Positions 15,123 through 24,587 of a stretch of DNA of 24,933 bases are shown one piece after another. The first letter of the stretch is position 1. Each line of letters begins with the position of its first letter. Source of the stretch: a bacterium (GTDB taxonomy: Bacteria > Elusimicrobiota > Elusimicrobia > Elusimicrobiales > UBA9959); the NCBI GenBank assembly GCA_021812825.1, contig JAKAMO010000033.1, positions 1 to 24,933 on the forward strand. Direction: 5' to 3'. The position numbers and the translations under genes were made by a program. A model generated the notes under the pieces. The model saw only the letters and a program-made list of their open reading frames with translations, made no database searches and was not told the origin of the DNA.

Positions 15123-15844
15123 GGCCGGCGCCGCGCCGCTTTCGGGCGCACGTTGTTCTCGAGCTCGTATTTGGCCGGCTTCAGGTAGAGCGGCTTCAAC
15201 GAGCCGCGGAAGGCCAGCGCCGCCTTGATGATGTAGGCCGGCAGCACTTTAGAAACGGCCTTCGGGGCGGCGATCGCCCCAGGAGGAAGCAGCCCGTAGA
15301 CGGCCGGATCCTCCTCCGAGTCGGCTATGACGTAGATCCCTTTCCCGGCCTCGGCGAGCCGCGCCGAGGCGGCCTCGGCCTTCAGCCAGGCCGGCTCGCC
15401 GGCGGGGCGCGGCCTGCGCCCCGGCGCGGCGGTGAAGAACTGCAGGAAATATTCGTCCTTGAAGGCGTGCAGCAGCACGGCCAGGCCGGCCGTGCCGCTC
15501 CCGGCCCTGCGCGCGTAGTCGGCGCTGCCGGCGGCCTGCAGGGCCAGTATTTCGAAGATGGTGGCCGTGCGCACGACGGCTCCGGAAAGGGCCTGCAGCG
15601 AGCCCGCCAGCGTAAGGGCTATCCTTATGCCGGTGAAGCGCCCCGGGCCGCGGGCCGCGCAGACCGTGCCCACTCCGCGCAGGTCGGACCCGAGCTTCGC
15701 CAGTTCGCGTCGGACCAGCGCGAACAGCTCCCGCTCCTGGTTGAATACCTTGCGCTGGGCCCGATGAAAGCTCCGCCCGTCGGAGACGGCCACCTTCAGG
15801 CGTGAACCCGAGGTACAGAGGCCTAAGATCGTATCTTCCGCCAT
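15119..15844 (-). CDS. tsaB: tRNA threonylcarbamoyladenosine biosynthesis protein TsaB
   Basis: TsaB is the catalytically silent partner of TsaD and, with TsaE, builds t6A37 on ANN-decoding tRNAs. The 241-aa protein starts MAEDTILGLCTSGSRLKVAV and has the family signature RGPGRFTGIRIALTLAGSL near residues 67-85. The open frame extends 45 codons further upstream, but those lie inside tsaE. The ATG at 15844 with a GGGGGAA site is the sensible start and leaves a 22-bp overlap with tsaE. tsaD is not in the window. The C-terminal ~50 residues are Lys/Arg-rich. Confidence 0.92.
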   Translation of the reverse strand: MAEDTILGLCTSGSRLKVAVSDGRSFHRAQRKVFNQERELFALVRRELAKLGSDLRGVGTVCAARGPGRFTGIRIALTLAGSLQALSGAVVRTATIFEILALQAAGSADYARRAGSGTAGLAVLLHAFKDEYFLQFFTAAPGRRPRPAGEPAWLKAEAASARLAEAGKGIYVIADSEEDPAVYGLLPPGAIAAPKAVSKVLPAYIIKAALAFRGSLKPLYLKPAKYELENNVRPKAARRRP

Positions 15845-16311
15845 TTCCCCGCTATCCTCTCCAGTCTCTCCGCGAAATCCCGTCCGGTGCGGACCTTTAC
15901 CGTCCTGCGGTCGCCGCCCGCCAGTTCCAGCTCCAGCCTGACCGCGTCCGCGCCCAGGTCCTCCGCGGCGGCCGGCCACTCCACGGCCGTGACCCCGTCC
16001 TCCCTGCCCAGGTACTCGTCCAGTCCTATGTTCTCCATGTCCGCCTCTCCGGCGCGGAACAGGTCGAAGTGATAAAGCTTCAGGCGGCCGCGGTAGGCCC
16101 TCATCAGGTTGAAGCTGGCGCTGACCGGCAGTTTTTTTGCCCCGAGAGCGGCGGCCAGCTCCCGCACGAAGAACGTCTTCCCGGAACCTATGGGTCCCTC
16201 CAGGAACAGGGCGTCCCCGCCGCGCAGCTCGGCGGCGAACAGCGCGGCCAGCCTGGCCGTCTCCGCCGGGGAAGCGCTCTTAAAAGTGCTCGAAGCTTTT
16301 GATCTTGCCAT
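15823..16311 (-). CDS. tsaE: tRNA threonylcarbamoyladenosine biosynthesis ATPase TsaE
   Basis: TsaE is the P-loop ATPase that drives turnover of the TsaBD complex. The Walker A motif GPIGSGKTFFVRELAAALG lies at about residues 39-57. It is followed by SASFNLMRAYRGRLKLYHFD (family S-P/A-SF-L...Y pattern), LDEYLGREDGVTAVEWP, and a C-terminal beta segment. The 162-aa length is normal. It overlaps thiL upstream by 32 bp and tsaB downstream by 22 bp, so translation is coupled. The ribosome site is weak. Confidence 0.94.
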   Translation of the reverse strand: MARSKASSTFKSASPAETARLAALFAAELRGGDALFLEGPIGSGKTFFVRELAAALGAKKLPVSASFNLMRAYRGRLKLYHFDLFRAGEADMENIGLDEYLGREDGVTAVEWPAAAEDLGADAVRLELELAGGDRRTVKVRTGRDFAERLERIAGKWRKIRS

Positions 16312-17248
16312 CGAAATTCTCTATCACGGCCCCGGAGCCTTTCTCCAGCCTGCCCACCACGCAGGCCCCGGGCAGCAGCCTCTTCACCTTGGTCAGGCTG
16401 CGGGACGGCGCGGCGAAGACCAGGCCGTAGTCCTCGCCGCCGTTGACGGCGTAATGCCGCCAGGGCCGCCCCTTGCGCGCGGCGTAGGCGCGCAGCTCGG
16501 GCGCGCAGGCCCCCTCGCCGACGCTGACTATCACGCGGCAGCGCGACAGCCCGGAGATTAGCTCCGCGCTCCTGGCCAGGCCGTCGGAATTGTCCAGCAT
16601 GGCCGAGGCCAGGCCGCGGCGCCCGATAAGCGCGCCGGCCTTCAGCATCGGCTCCGGCCGCCAGAAAGCCTTTATCAGGCCGGGGAACTTCTTCCTCTCG
16701 GCGGCAGTGCCGTTCATCAGTATCTCCAGGCCGGCGGCGGAGAGGCCGAGCGGGCCGATATTGAACAGCAGGTCGCCCGGCTTCGCGCCGTAGCGGGTAA
16801 CGAGCGGAGTTCCGCCGGCCTCGCCCCAGACCGTCATGTAGAAATGGTTCTCCCTCGCGCCGGCGAGGTTGCCGCCGGCTATAGAGATGCCGAAGCGCAG
16901 GGCTTCGGCCTTCAGCTCCTTCATGAAGCGCGGCGCGAACTCCGGCGGCATGTCCTTGCGCAGGCCGGCGCCGACCACGCAGGAGACGGGGGTCACGTCG
17001 CCCATAGAGGCCAGGTCGCTCAGGTTCATGCGGGTCAGCTTCCTGGCTATGTCCTCGGGGGTCGCGAAGCGCTCCAGGTAATGCGTACCCTCCACCATCT
17101 CGTCGGTGGTGATCACCAGGTCCCTGCCCGGAGAATGCCGCAGCACGGCGCAGTCGTCGCCCGGCCCTAAAAGCAGGCGGCGGTCCAGCGGGAACCGGAA
17201 CGTCTTCTCTATATGCTCCAGCAGCTTCGCTTCGCCGCGCTTGCTCAT
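16280..17248 (-). CDS. thiL: Thiamine-monophosphate kinase
   Basis: ThiL phosphorylates thiamine monophosphate to thiamine pyrophosphate. The 322-aa protein has the PurM/AIR-synthase-like fold motifs: GPGDDCAVLRHS, VITTDEMVEGTHY, RMNLSDLASMGDVTP with the conserved Asp, SIAGGNLAGA, LDNSDGLARSAEL and VNGGEDYGLVFA. It is joined to nnrD by an ATGA overlap and overlaps tsaE by 32 bp, so it sits in the middle of the operon. No other thiamine gene is in the window, so the context is mixed housekeeping. Confidence 0.95.
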   Translation of the reverse strand: MSKRGEAKLLEHIEKTFRFPLDRRLLLGPGDDCAVLRHSPGRDLVITTDEMVEGTHYLERFATPEDIARKLTRMNLSDLASMGDVTPVSCVVGAGLRKDMPPEFAPRFMKELKAEALRFGISIAGGNLAGARENHFYMTVWGEAGGTPLVTRYGAKPGDLLFNIGPLGLSAAGLEILMNGTAAERKKFPGLIKAFWRPEPMLKAGALIGRRGLASAMLDNSDGLARSAELISGLSRCRVIVSVGEGACAPELRAYAARKGRPWRHYAVNGGEDYGLVFAAPSRSLTKVKRLLPGACVVGRLEKGSGAVIENFDGKIKSFEHF

Positions 17249-18138
17249 CTCTTTCCTCCAGCCTTCCTTATCGCGGCCGGCAGGAAGTCCAGCAGCTCGC
17301 CGGCCAGCACGCAGCGCTCGGTGAACTTCTTCGCGGCCAGGTCCCCGCAGAGCCCGTGCAGGTGGACGGCCAGCGCCGCGCTGGCGAAGGCCGTATCCGC
17401 GGTGAAGCCGCGCGCGGCGCCCTGCTGGGCGAAGAACCCGGCGCAGAGCCCCGCCAGCACGTCCCCGGAGCCGCCCTTGGCCAGCGCCGGGCCGCCGGTG
17501 GCGTTCCTCAGCGTGCGCCCCTCGCCGCTTATCAATGTACCCTGGCCTTTCAGCACGGCCACGCCTCCCGAGATATCAGCCAGCTCTTTGGCGGCTGCCG
17601 GCCTGTCGCCTACCTTCTTACCGAGCAGACGGGCCGCCTCTCCGGGATGCGGCGTCAGGATGAATGGAGCTTTCGGGAACCTGAAGGAACGGAAGCCGGC
17701 CGCGGCCAGAGCGTTCAGGCCGTCGGCGTCTATCACGGACGGGATATCCAGGCCGCGCAGCAGACTGGCGGCGAAGCCTCTGGCGCCCGCGGAAGAACCC
17801 AGTCCCGGACCCAGCAGCAGAACGTCTATGCGCTTGGACCTGGCGAAGGCCAGCACCCGGGAGGCCGCGCGCGCGGAGAAGGCCCCGCCGGAACAGGCCG
17901 CGCCGAAGGTCATGGCTTCAGGGAGGGCCGAGGCGATGGTCCTTCTTTCGCTTTCCGGGCAGGCCACGGTCACCAGCCCGGCCCCGGACTTCAGGGCGGC
18001 CCTGGCGGCCAGCACGGCCGCTCCGGCCATGCCGCGGGAACCCGCCGCGACCAGCACGCGGCCGTAATCCCCTTTGTTGGAGTCCCCGCGGCGCGCGGGC
18101 AGCAGCGCCTTTACGAAAGCCCTCGTTACCGTTTTCAT
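17245..18138 (-). CDS. nnrD: ADP/ATP-dependent (S)-NAD(P)H-hydrate dehydratase, single domain
   Basis: The enzyme repairs hydrated NAD(P)H. Motifs of the YjeF C-terminal (ribokinase-like) domain are clear: NKGDYGRVLVAAGSRGMAGA, ALKSGAGLVTVACPE, LLLGPGLGSS, SVIDADGLNALA, FILTPHPGEAARLLG and the phosphate loop AKGGSGDVLAGLCAGF. At 297 aa it has no room for the N-terminal epimerase (NnrE) domain, which is often fused; an epimerase may lie elsewhere or be absent. It is linked by ATGA overlaps to acpS upstream and thiL downstream. The acpS-yjeF pairing is common in bacteria. Confidence 0.94.
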   Translation of the reverse strand: MKTVTRAFVKALLPARRGDSNKGDYGRVLVAAGSRGMAGAAVLAARAALKSGAGLVTVACPESERRTIASALPEAMTFGAACSGGAFSARAASRVLAFARSKRIDVLLLGPGLGSSAGARGFAASLLRGLDIPSVIDADGLNALAAAGFRSFRFPKAPFILTPHPGEAARLLGKKVGDRPAAAKELADISGGVAVLKGQGTLISGEGRTLRNATGGPALAKGGSGDVLAGLCAGFFAQQGAARGFTADTAFASAALAVHLHGLCGDLAAKKFTERCVLAGELLDFLPAAIRKAGGKR

Positions 18139-18494
18139 CTGAAAGCTATGACGGCCGCCAAAGCGTGGGTCGCGGTATGCGAGATGGAGACCAGCAGGGA
18201 GCAGCGGCGGCCTTTCACCGCGACCTTGGGGCTGCCGCTGGCGGTGTTCTCCACCGCGATGTCCTTCAGCGGTATCGAGGTATCGTCCAGCGCTTTGATG
18301 ACGGCCTCTTTCACCGCGAAGCGCGCGGCCAGGCGCTCGAACCTGTTCCTGGAACTTCCGGCGTAGGCCAGCTCGCCCGGAGTGAAAACGCGCGCGAGGA
18401 AGCGCTGGTTCGCCGCCAGGCGGCGGACGCGCTTCACCTCGGCCAGGTCCACGCCCAGCCCGGCCACGGCGAAATTAGTCTTTTTAGCGGTCAT
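18135..18494 (-). CDS. acpS: Holo-[acyl-carrier-protein] synthase
   Basis: AcpS transfers 4'-phosphopantetheine from CoA to acyl carrier protein. The 119-aa protein has the two magnesium-binding signatures: GLGVDLAEVKRVRRL near the N-terminus and RFAVKEAVIKAL in the middle. It also has FTPGELAYAGSS and the C-terminal SISHTATHALA. The frame extends 18 codons upstream of ATG 18494, but those codons overlap glmS; starting at MTAKKTNFAVAG leaves a 2-bp gap to the glmS stop. The ribosome site is weak, so translational coupling with glmS is likely. Confidence 0.94.
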   Translation of the reverse strand: MTAKKTNFAVAGLGVDLAEVKRVRRLAANQRFLARVFTPGELAYAGSSRNRFERLAARFAVKEAVIKALDDTSIPLKDIAVENTASGSPKVAVKGRRCSLLVSISHTATHALAAVIAFR

Positions 18495-18496
18495 CT

Positions 18497-20365
<1,869 letters not shown>

Positions 20366-20442
20366 ATTGCAGGTGTTCCTTTATGGCCGCGCCGGGGACG
20401 GACAATGCCGCCCTCCGGCGCCGTATTGACCGCTGTCCGCTG

Positions 20443-21162
20443 CTACTGTATGAGCCGCTTCATCTCCGCTACAGCGCTCTTGAGGCCCACGAACATGCCG
20501 CGTGAAATGATGGAGTAGCCGATGTTCAGGCAGTCCATGCCCTCTATGCGGGCCACCGGGCCGACGTTGTAATAATCCAGGCCGTGGCCGGCGTGCAGGT
20601 CCATCTTGAGCTCCTTGACCAGGAAGCCCGCGAGCTGGAGCTTCTCGAGCTCCTTGGCCTGCAGCTTCTTGCCCCAGGCCTCGGAATACTTGCTGGTGCA
20701 GAGCTCTATCGAGTCGGCGCCCATGTTGTGCGCGGCGCGTATCGCGCCCGGCTCCGGATCGGCGAAGACGCTGACGCCTATGCCGGCGTCGGAAAGGCTC
20801 TTGATGGTCTTGACCAGGTCGGGGTTCTTGCCCTCGAGCTTCATGCCGCCCTGCGTGGTGACCTCTTTGGGGCTCTCGGGAACGAGGCAGACGGAATCGG
20901 GGCGCAGTTTGAGCGCTATCTTCTCCATCTCCGGTATCGCGGCCATCTCCAGGTGCAGCAGGCCCTTCACCTCGTGCCTGACGCGGTCCAGGTCGGAATC
21001 CTGGACGTGGCGCCTGTCCTGGCGCAGGTGCATGACGACCATGTCCCCGCCGGAGCTCAGCACCACGCGCGCCGCCTCGACGGTATCCGGGTTCTTCTCC
21101 TTGCGGGCCTGGCGCAGCGTGGCCACGTGATCTATGTTCACTCCGAGTTTAACGTGCCTCAT
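20443..21162 (-). CDS. pdxJ: Pyridoxine 5'-phosphate synthase
   Basis: PdxJ condenses 1-deoxyxylulose-5-phosphate with 3-amino-2-oxopropyl phosphate in the DXP-dependent B6 pathway. It aligns residue for residue with E. coli PdxJ at the start: LGVNIDHVATLRQAR (6-20), His45 in MHLRQDRRHV, and the catalytic Glu in HLEMA. LVPESPKEVTTQGG, AGHGLDYYNV with the second catalytic His, and LNIGYSIISR also match. The usual HLREDRRH motif reads HLRQDRRH here (Glu48 to Gln), outside the main catalytic triad. The GGAGG site before ATG 21162 is strong. It lies 30 bp after glmM. Confidence 0.96.
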   Translation of the reverse strand: MRHVKLGVNIDHVATLRQARKEKNPDTVEAARVVLSSGGDMVVMHLRQDRRHVQDSDLDRVRHEVKGLLHLEMAAIPEMEKIALKLRPDSVCLVPESPKEVTTQGGMKLEGKNPDLVKTIKSLSDAGIGVSVFADPEPGAIRAAHNMGADSIELCTSKYSEAWGKKLQAKELEKLQLAGFLVKELKMDLHAGHGLDYYNVGPVARIEGMDCLNIGYSIISRGMFVGLKSAVAEMKRLIQ

Positions 21163-21192
21163 GAAACCTCCATGCTATCAGAACGAAATCGG

Positions 21193-22560
21193 TCAGGACG
21201 CCGCCACGGCCCCGGAATGCTTGCGGTAATGGGCCAGCAGCTCGTCCGCTATCGCCTTTATCTCGGCGCGGGACTTCCCCTCCACCAGCAGGCGCAGCAG
21301 CGGCTCCGTGCCGGAATAACGGATGAAGATGCGGCCGTTGCCCTTGAGCCCCCCCTCGAGCCTCTCGAGTTTCTCGCTGAAACCGGCCACGTCCTTGAAG
21401 GCCGGCTTGCTGGAGACCCTCACCTTCTCCAGCACCTGCGGGTAGCGGCTCCAGTGGCGGCGGAACCAGCTGAAGGGCCTGCCCATGTCCAGCACCGCGG
21501 CCAGCGTCTGCAGCGCGGTCAGGATGCCGTCGCCGGTAGGGGCGAATTCCCTGAAAATGATATGCCCGCTGGTCTCCCCGCCGAGCTTGAGGTCGCCCTT
21601 CTCCATGGCGTCGGTGACGTTCTTATCGCCGACCGGCACCTGGGCCACGCTGATGCCCTGCCCTTCCAGGTACTTGATAAGGCCGTAGTTCGACATGAAG
21701 GTCAGCGACACTCCGTCGTTGGTAAGCCGGCCGCGCGACCGCATGTAGGGCGCCGCCATCGCTATCACGTCGTCGCCGTCGAGCTGCGCGCCCTTCTCGT
21801 CGGCGAACATGCAGCGGTCGGCATCCCCGTCGAAGCTGATGCCGCAGAAGGCGCCCCAGGCCGCGGCCGCCTTCGCCATTTTTTCCGTGTGCAGCGCGCC
21901 GCAGCCCACGTTGATGTTCCTGCCGTCCGGCCTGTCGCCTATGACCTTGACCTTCGCGCCCAGGTCGCGGAAGATGCGCGGGGCGATCTTATAGGCCGCG
22001 CCGTTGGCGCAGTCCAGCAGTATCTTAAGCCCTTTCAGCGTGAAGCCGGCCGGCAGAGTGCTCTTGAGGAATTCCTCGTAATCGCGGGTGAAATCCTTCC
22101 TGTGCAGGCCTGGATGCGACGGGCGGAACTTGAGCGGTTTTTTGCCGAGCAGCAGTCCCTCTATCCTGTTCTCGATGGCGTCGTTGAGCTTGAGGCCGTC
22201 GTTGGAGAAGAACTTGATGCCGTTGAACTCCGGCGGGTTGTGGCTGGCCGAGATGACTATGCCGAAGTCGGCGTTCTCGCGCTTGACCAGGTAGGAAACT
22301 GCCGGTGTCGGGATGATGCCCAGGTCCACGACCTTGAACTTGCTCGCCCCCAGGCCCTCCACCAGGTACTTCTTTATCAGCCTGCCGGAGGCGCGGGAAT
22401 CCATGCCTATCAGGACCACCGGCTTCCCGGCATGTCCTTTCTTTTTATACTTGGGCAGCACCAGCGACGCGGCATAGCCTATCTTGCGGATGAAATCCGG
22501 AGTGAACGGATAGTCCCAGGTTATGCCGCGTATGCCGTCGGTGCCGAAAAGTTTTCCCAT
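21193..22560 (-). CDS. glmM: Phosphoglucosamine mutase
   Basis: GlmM converts glucosamine-6-phosphate to glucosamine-1-phosphate, the substrate of GlmU. The 455-aa protein begins MGKLFGTDGIRGI. It carries the phosphoserine site ISASHNPPEFNGIKFF (Ser106), the metal loop SFDGDADRCMF, the sugar loop LGGETSGHIIF and the phosphate loop RYSGTEPLLRLL. Other phosphohexomutases share these motifs, but the FGTDGIRG start and the sugar loop favour GlmM, as does the presence of glmS and glmU. It is the first gene of the long minus-strand operon, with its own promoter 36 bp upstream. Confidence 0.96.
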   Translation of the reverse strand: MGKLFGTDGIRGITWDYPFTPDFIRKIGYAASLVLPKYKKKGHAGKPVVLIGMDSRASGRLIKKYLVEGLGASKFKVVDLGIIPTPAVSYLVKRENADFGIVISASHNPPEFNGIKFFSNDGLKLNDAIENRIEGLLLGKKPLKFRPSHPGLHRKDFTRDYEEFLKSTLPAGFTLKGLKILLDCANGAAYKIAPRIFRDLGAKVKVIGDRPDGRNINVGCGALHTEKMAKAAAAWGAFCGISFDGDADRCMFADEKGAQLDGDDVIAMAAPYMRSRGRLTNDGVSLTFMSNYGLIKYLEGQGISVAQVPVGDKNVTDAMEKGDLKLGGETSGHIIFREFAPTGDGILTALQTLAAVLDMGRPFSWFRRHWSRYPQVLEKVRVSSKPAFKDVAGFSEKLERLEGGLKGNGRIFIRYSGTEPLLRLLVEGKSRAEIKAIADELLAHYRKHSGAVAAS

Positions 22561-22595
22561 TAAAGCCCCGCTTTGTGCCGCTAATTTAATTTTAT

Positions 22596-22604
22596 ATTAT
22601 ATCA
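22596..22604 (-). promoter_or_regulatory. Extended -10 promoter of the glmM operon
   Basis: On the minus strand the sequence TGATATAAT gives a perfect TATAAT (22596-22601) with the TGn extension. No good -35 is seen, as is usual for extended -10 promoters. The predicted start near 22588 leaves a leader of about 28 bases before glmM. The site lies in an AT-rich island in otherwise GC-rich DNA. Confidence 0.6.
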
Positions 22605-22642
22605 TTCTGCCGTAAGCCGCTGAAATCCCGGCGCACAATAAG

Positions 22643-22868
22643 CCCGCGCGCTTCCTTCGCAGCAAGCGCGGGGCCATTCCAGAAGGGTTCAGCGAGCGGT
22701 CACGGCTTAAATGCCGTGAAAAGCGAGGCCGTCTGAAGGGCATAGCCCTTGATACGGCACGCGCATAGCGCAGCGGCGAAGGGAAACCAAGTTTCCCTCG
22801 CGTCGCACCCGGCCGACAAAGGCCGGGCGGGTTGCGTAGAACCGCCTAGCGCTTCGCGCGAGGTGCGA
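22643..22868. repeat. Hairpin-rich spacer upstream of tRNA-Ser
   Basis: The 313 bp between glmM and tRNA-Ser hold no gene. They contain perfect hairpins at 22643-22672 (CCCGCGC/GCGCGGG), 22701-22718 (CACGGC/GCCGTG), 22736-22750 (AAGGGC/GCCCTT, loop ATA), 22761-22771 (GCGC/GCGC, loop ATA), 22781-22797 (GGGAAAC/GTTTCCC) and 22808-22827 (CCCGGCC/GGCCGGG). The last is enclosed by an outer pair TCGCACC/GGTGCGA (22803-22809 with 22862-22868; bases 22808-22809 are shared with the inner stem, so not all can pair at once). The style is the same as the spacer at 11078-11241. I saw no clear tRNA promoter. Confidence 0.55.
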
Positions 22869-22873
22869 CAGAT

Positions 22874-22964
22874 GGAAGGATGGCCGAGCGGTTTAAGGCG
22901 CCGGTCTTGAAAACCGGTGTACGGTTAATCCGTACCGTGGGTTCGAATCCCACTCCTTCCGCCA
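22874..22964 (+). tRNA. tRNA-Ser (anticodon UGA) with encoded CCA
   Basis: The acceptor stem pairs GGAAGGA (22874-22880) with TCCTTCC (22954-22960), discriminator G and an encoded CCA (22962-22964). The anticodon arm is CCGGT-CTTGAAA-ACCGG with anticodon TGA. The long class II variable arm (GTACGG...CCGTAC) and the T arm GGG-TTCGAAT-CCC are intact. The last seven bases (TCCGCCA) are also the outer end of the 101-bp inverted repeat, and the recombinase gene overlaps the tRNA antisense. Confidence 0.96.
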
Positions 22965-24455
22965 GATTTCACATTTTTGCTTTTCGGAATTTTTTTCCGA
23001 AATTTTTGCGCGCGAAAAATTAAAATTTAACAGAAACTCCCACGGTTTTTTTAATTCAAACGAAAGCTCCTTCCTGCCTATCCGGAAGTTCGAACCAATC
23101 TTTTTCATTATTTCCCGGTTTTCCTCCGGATTTTCCCACTTGAGAACTTCCCCGACGTGAGCCGCCTCCCGGTAGAACGCTATCTCCGGTTCGAACCGAT
23201 TCGCGCTCTGCCGTGCAAAAGCTGCAACTTTATCTTGTAAATCCATCTTTTCATTAAAAAATGAACGCTTCTTAAGGGCGTATTCATCCTGCGTTATCTC
23301 CCCGCTAAGCAACAGGTCTAAAAGAGCGTTCATTTTTTTATTCAGGATATCAATATCAAATCGCAGCTTTTGGACGGTCAATCCCACGGCCTGGGCCAAC
23401 GCGGCTCTTTCCTCTTCCGCCATAAGGATGAGCCCGTTGGCCAGGGCCGTGGGTAAGGAAACAGCCTGTAATTCACCTTTTATCCGCTCGGTTATAACTT
23501 CTTCCCGTAAATAGGGTTCATTGCAAGGCCCCTTGCGCTTGGTGCAGCGCAGGTAATTATGACCTTTTTGGGTTTCCGTGGTTATAAAACAGCCGCATTC
23601 CTTACAATGGAACAGGCCCCGGTAGATGTAGGGCTTAAGCTTAGGGCCCTTTGGCTTGCTCTTACGCTTCATAACTTCCTGGCATTTATCAAACAAGGCC
23701 TTGGTTATGATCGGCTCGTGCTTACCCTCATGGATCGCGCCAGTGTAGCGTATAACGCCGTAATAGGCCGGATTACGCAGCATGTACTGATAGTTTGAAG
23801 TGGAAAGCGGCTCCGGGTGGTGGCGGCCTTTAAGGCCCGCCCCGTTCATTATACGGCGCACTTCCGCCAAAGGATAATCGCCTGTGGCATAAAGCTCAAA
23901 GGTCTTCCGGATAAAGACCGCCCGGTCTTTATCCGGAAATATGGTCCGGGTATTCTTGTCGTTTATATAGCCAAGCGGGGCGGTGCCGGGGCAAATGCCG
24001 TTGCGCAATTTCTGCCGGAAGCCCCGCTTTACGTTTTCCGAAAGATTGTCAACGTAATATTTGGACTGCCCGAAAGCGATAGACAGCATGAACTTGCCCT
24101 GCGGCGTGGGGTCAAACCAGAAGGTAGGAAACTTTAAAGCCGTTATCTTGGCAGTGTCTACCAGGTAGATAATACGCCCGCCGTCTATTGAGTTGCGGGC
24201 CAGCCGGTCAGGGTGCCAGGCAATAATGCCCTGCGCGGCGCCCTGCTCTATGGAGGCTATCATGTCATTGAAGATTTCGCGGCCCGGCGGCTTGGGCGGT
24301 TTGCTTTCAATGAACTCCTTTACGATTATCAAGTTTTCCTTTTTGGCGTATTCCCTAAGCTCGGCAAGCTGCGCCTCTATGGATAAGATTTGCCGGTCAG
24401 GTTCGTCCGTGGATTTCCGGGCATAAAGGAAATACTGCATTGTCTGGTTTGACAT
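22893..24455 (-). CDS. Large serine recombinase, 520 aa, ending antisense to tRNA-Ser
   Basis: The N-terminal resolvase domain has YARKSTDEPDRQILSIEAQ with Arg13 and nucleophile Ser15, then WHPDRLARNSIDGG with Arg84 and Arg87. A recombinase domain (residues ~160-270; GICPGTAPLGYIND, LRNPAYYGVIRY) follows. Next come a zinc ribbon (HCKECGCF...YLRCTKRKGPC), a coiled coil, and the FELKKPWEFLLNFNF end. These enzymes cut and rejoin DNA at att sites for integration, excision or inversion. The start has an AGGGGGA ribosome site. The last 23 codons and stop lie antisense in tRNA-Ser and give the WDSNPRYG tail seen in many tRNA-adjacent recombinases. Base composition is visibly more AT-rich than the neighbours, fitting transfer. 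No other mobile-element gene is in view; the element may continue past the right edge or be only this cassette. Confidence 0.93.
   Translation of the reverse strand: MSNQTMQYFLYARKSTDEPDRQILSIEAQLAELREYAKKENLIIVKEFIESKPPKPPGREIFNDMIASIEQGAAQGIIAWHPDRLARNSIDGGRIIYLVDTAKITALKFPTFWFDPTPQGKFMLSIAFGQSKYYVDNLSENVKRGFRQKLRNGICPGTAPLGYINDKNTRTIFPDKDRAVFIRKTFELYATGDYPLAEVRRIMNGAGLKGRHHPEPLSTSNYQYMLRNPAYYGVIRYTGAIHEGKHEPIITKALFDKCQEVMKRKSKPKGPKLKPYIYRGLFHCKECGCFITTETQKGHNYLRCTKRKGPCNEPYLREEVITERIKGELQAVSLPTALANGLILMAEEERAALAQAVGLTVQKLRFDIDILNKKMNALLDLLLSGEITQDEYALKKRSFFNEKMDLQDKVAAFARQSANRFEPEIAFYREAAHVGEVLKWENPEENREIMKKIGSNFRIGRKELSFELKKPWEFLLNFNFSRAKISEKNSEKQKCEIWRKEWDSNPRYGLTVHRFSRPAP
22958..23058 (+). 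repeat. Left arm of 101-bp inverted repeat
   Basis: This arm is the reverse complement of 24711-24811 with three mismatches, all within 40 bases of the inner end. Its outer end is the tRNA-Ser terminus TCCGCCA and its inner end lies inside the recombinase reading frame. It contains an 8-bp dyad (TTTCGGAA/TTCCGAAA) and a 7-bp AT dyad around CGCGCGC. Confidence 0.93.
22982..23007 (+). terminator. Intrinsic terminator of tRNA-Ser inside the repeat arm
   Basis: An 8-bp stem (TTTCGGAA at 22982-22989 with TTCCGAAA at 22995-23002) is followed by five T, starting 18 bases after the tRNA CCA. The stem is AT-rich, so strength is uncertain. The same bases encode the recombinase C-terminus on the other strand. 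Confidence 0.45.
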
Positions 24456-24519
24456 AAGTTCCCCCTACCTTTTTATCAGGCTCCGCTCACCTTACCCATA
24501 AGTTCGCCTTTACCTTGCG

Positions 24520-24563
24520 CTTTATGCCGGTTTGGCTTTAGCAAAAGCGAAACCGGCATAAAG
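24520..24563. repeat. Large perfect hairpin upstream of the recombinase
   Basis: A 14-bp perfect inverted repeat (CTTTATGCCGGTTT at 24520-24533 with its complement at 24550-24563) is extended past one G-G mismatch by five more pairs (GCTTT/AAAGC). The stem has 19 pairs around a four-base loop. It lies 65 bp above the recombinase start. It may be a recombinase or regulator site, or an RNA leader structure. Confidence 0.75.
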
Positions 24564-24587
24564 GGCCTACTATAATGCTCCGCCGCG

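Noticed and set aside
20366..20442. Possible glmS ribozyme upstream of glmS
   Set aside because: The space between pdxJ and glmS is only 77 bp and lacks the pseudoknotted core expected; glmS simply follows pdxJ in the operon.
20443..21162. PdxJ Glu48 to Gln change as loss of activity
   Set aside because: The main catalytic His and Glu residues are all present and the rest of the protein is normal, so the enzyme is probably active.
20584..22563. 659-codon plus-strand open frame opposite pdxJ and glmM
   Set aside because: It crosses two clear minus-strand enzymes and comes from GC-rich codon bias.
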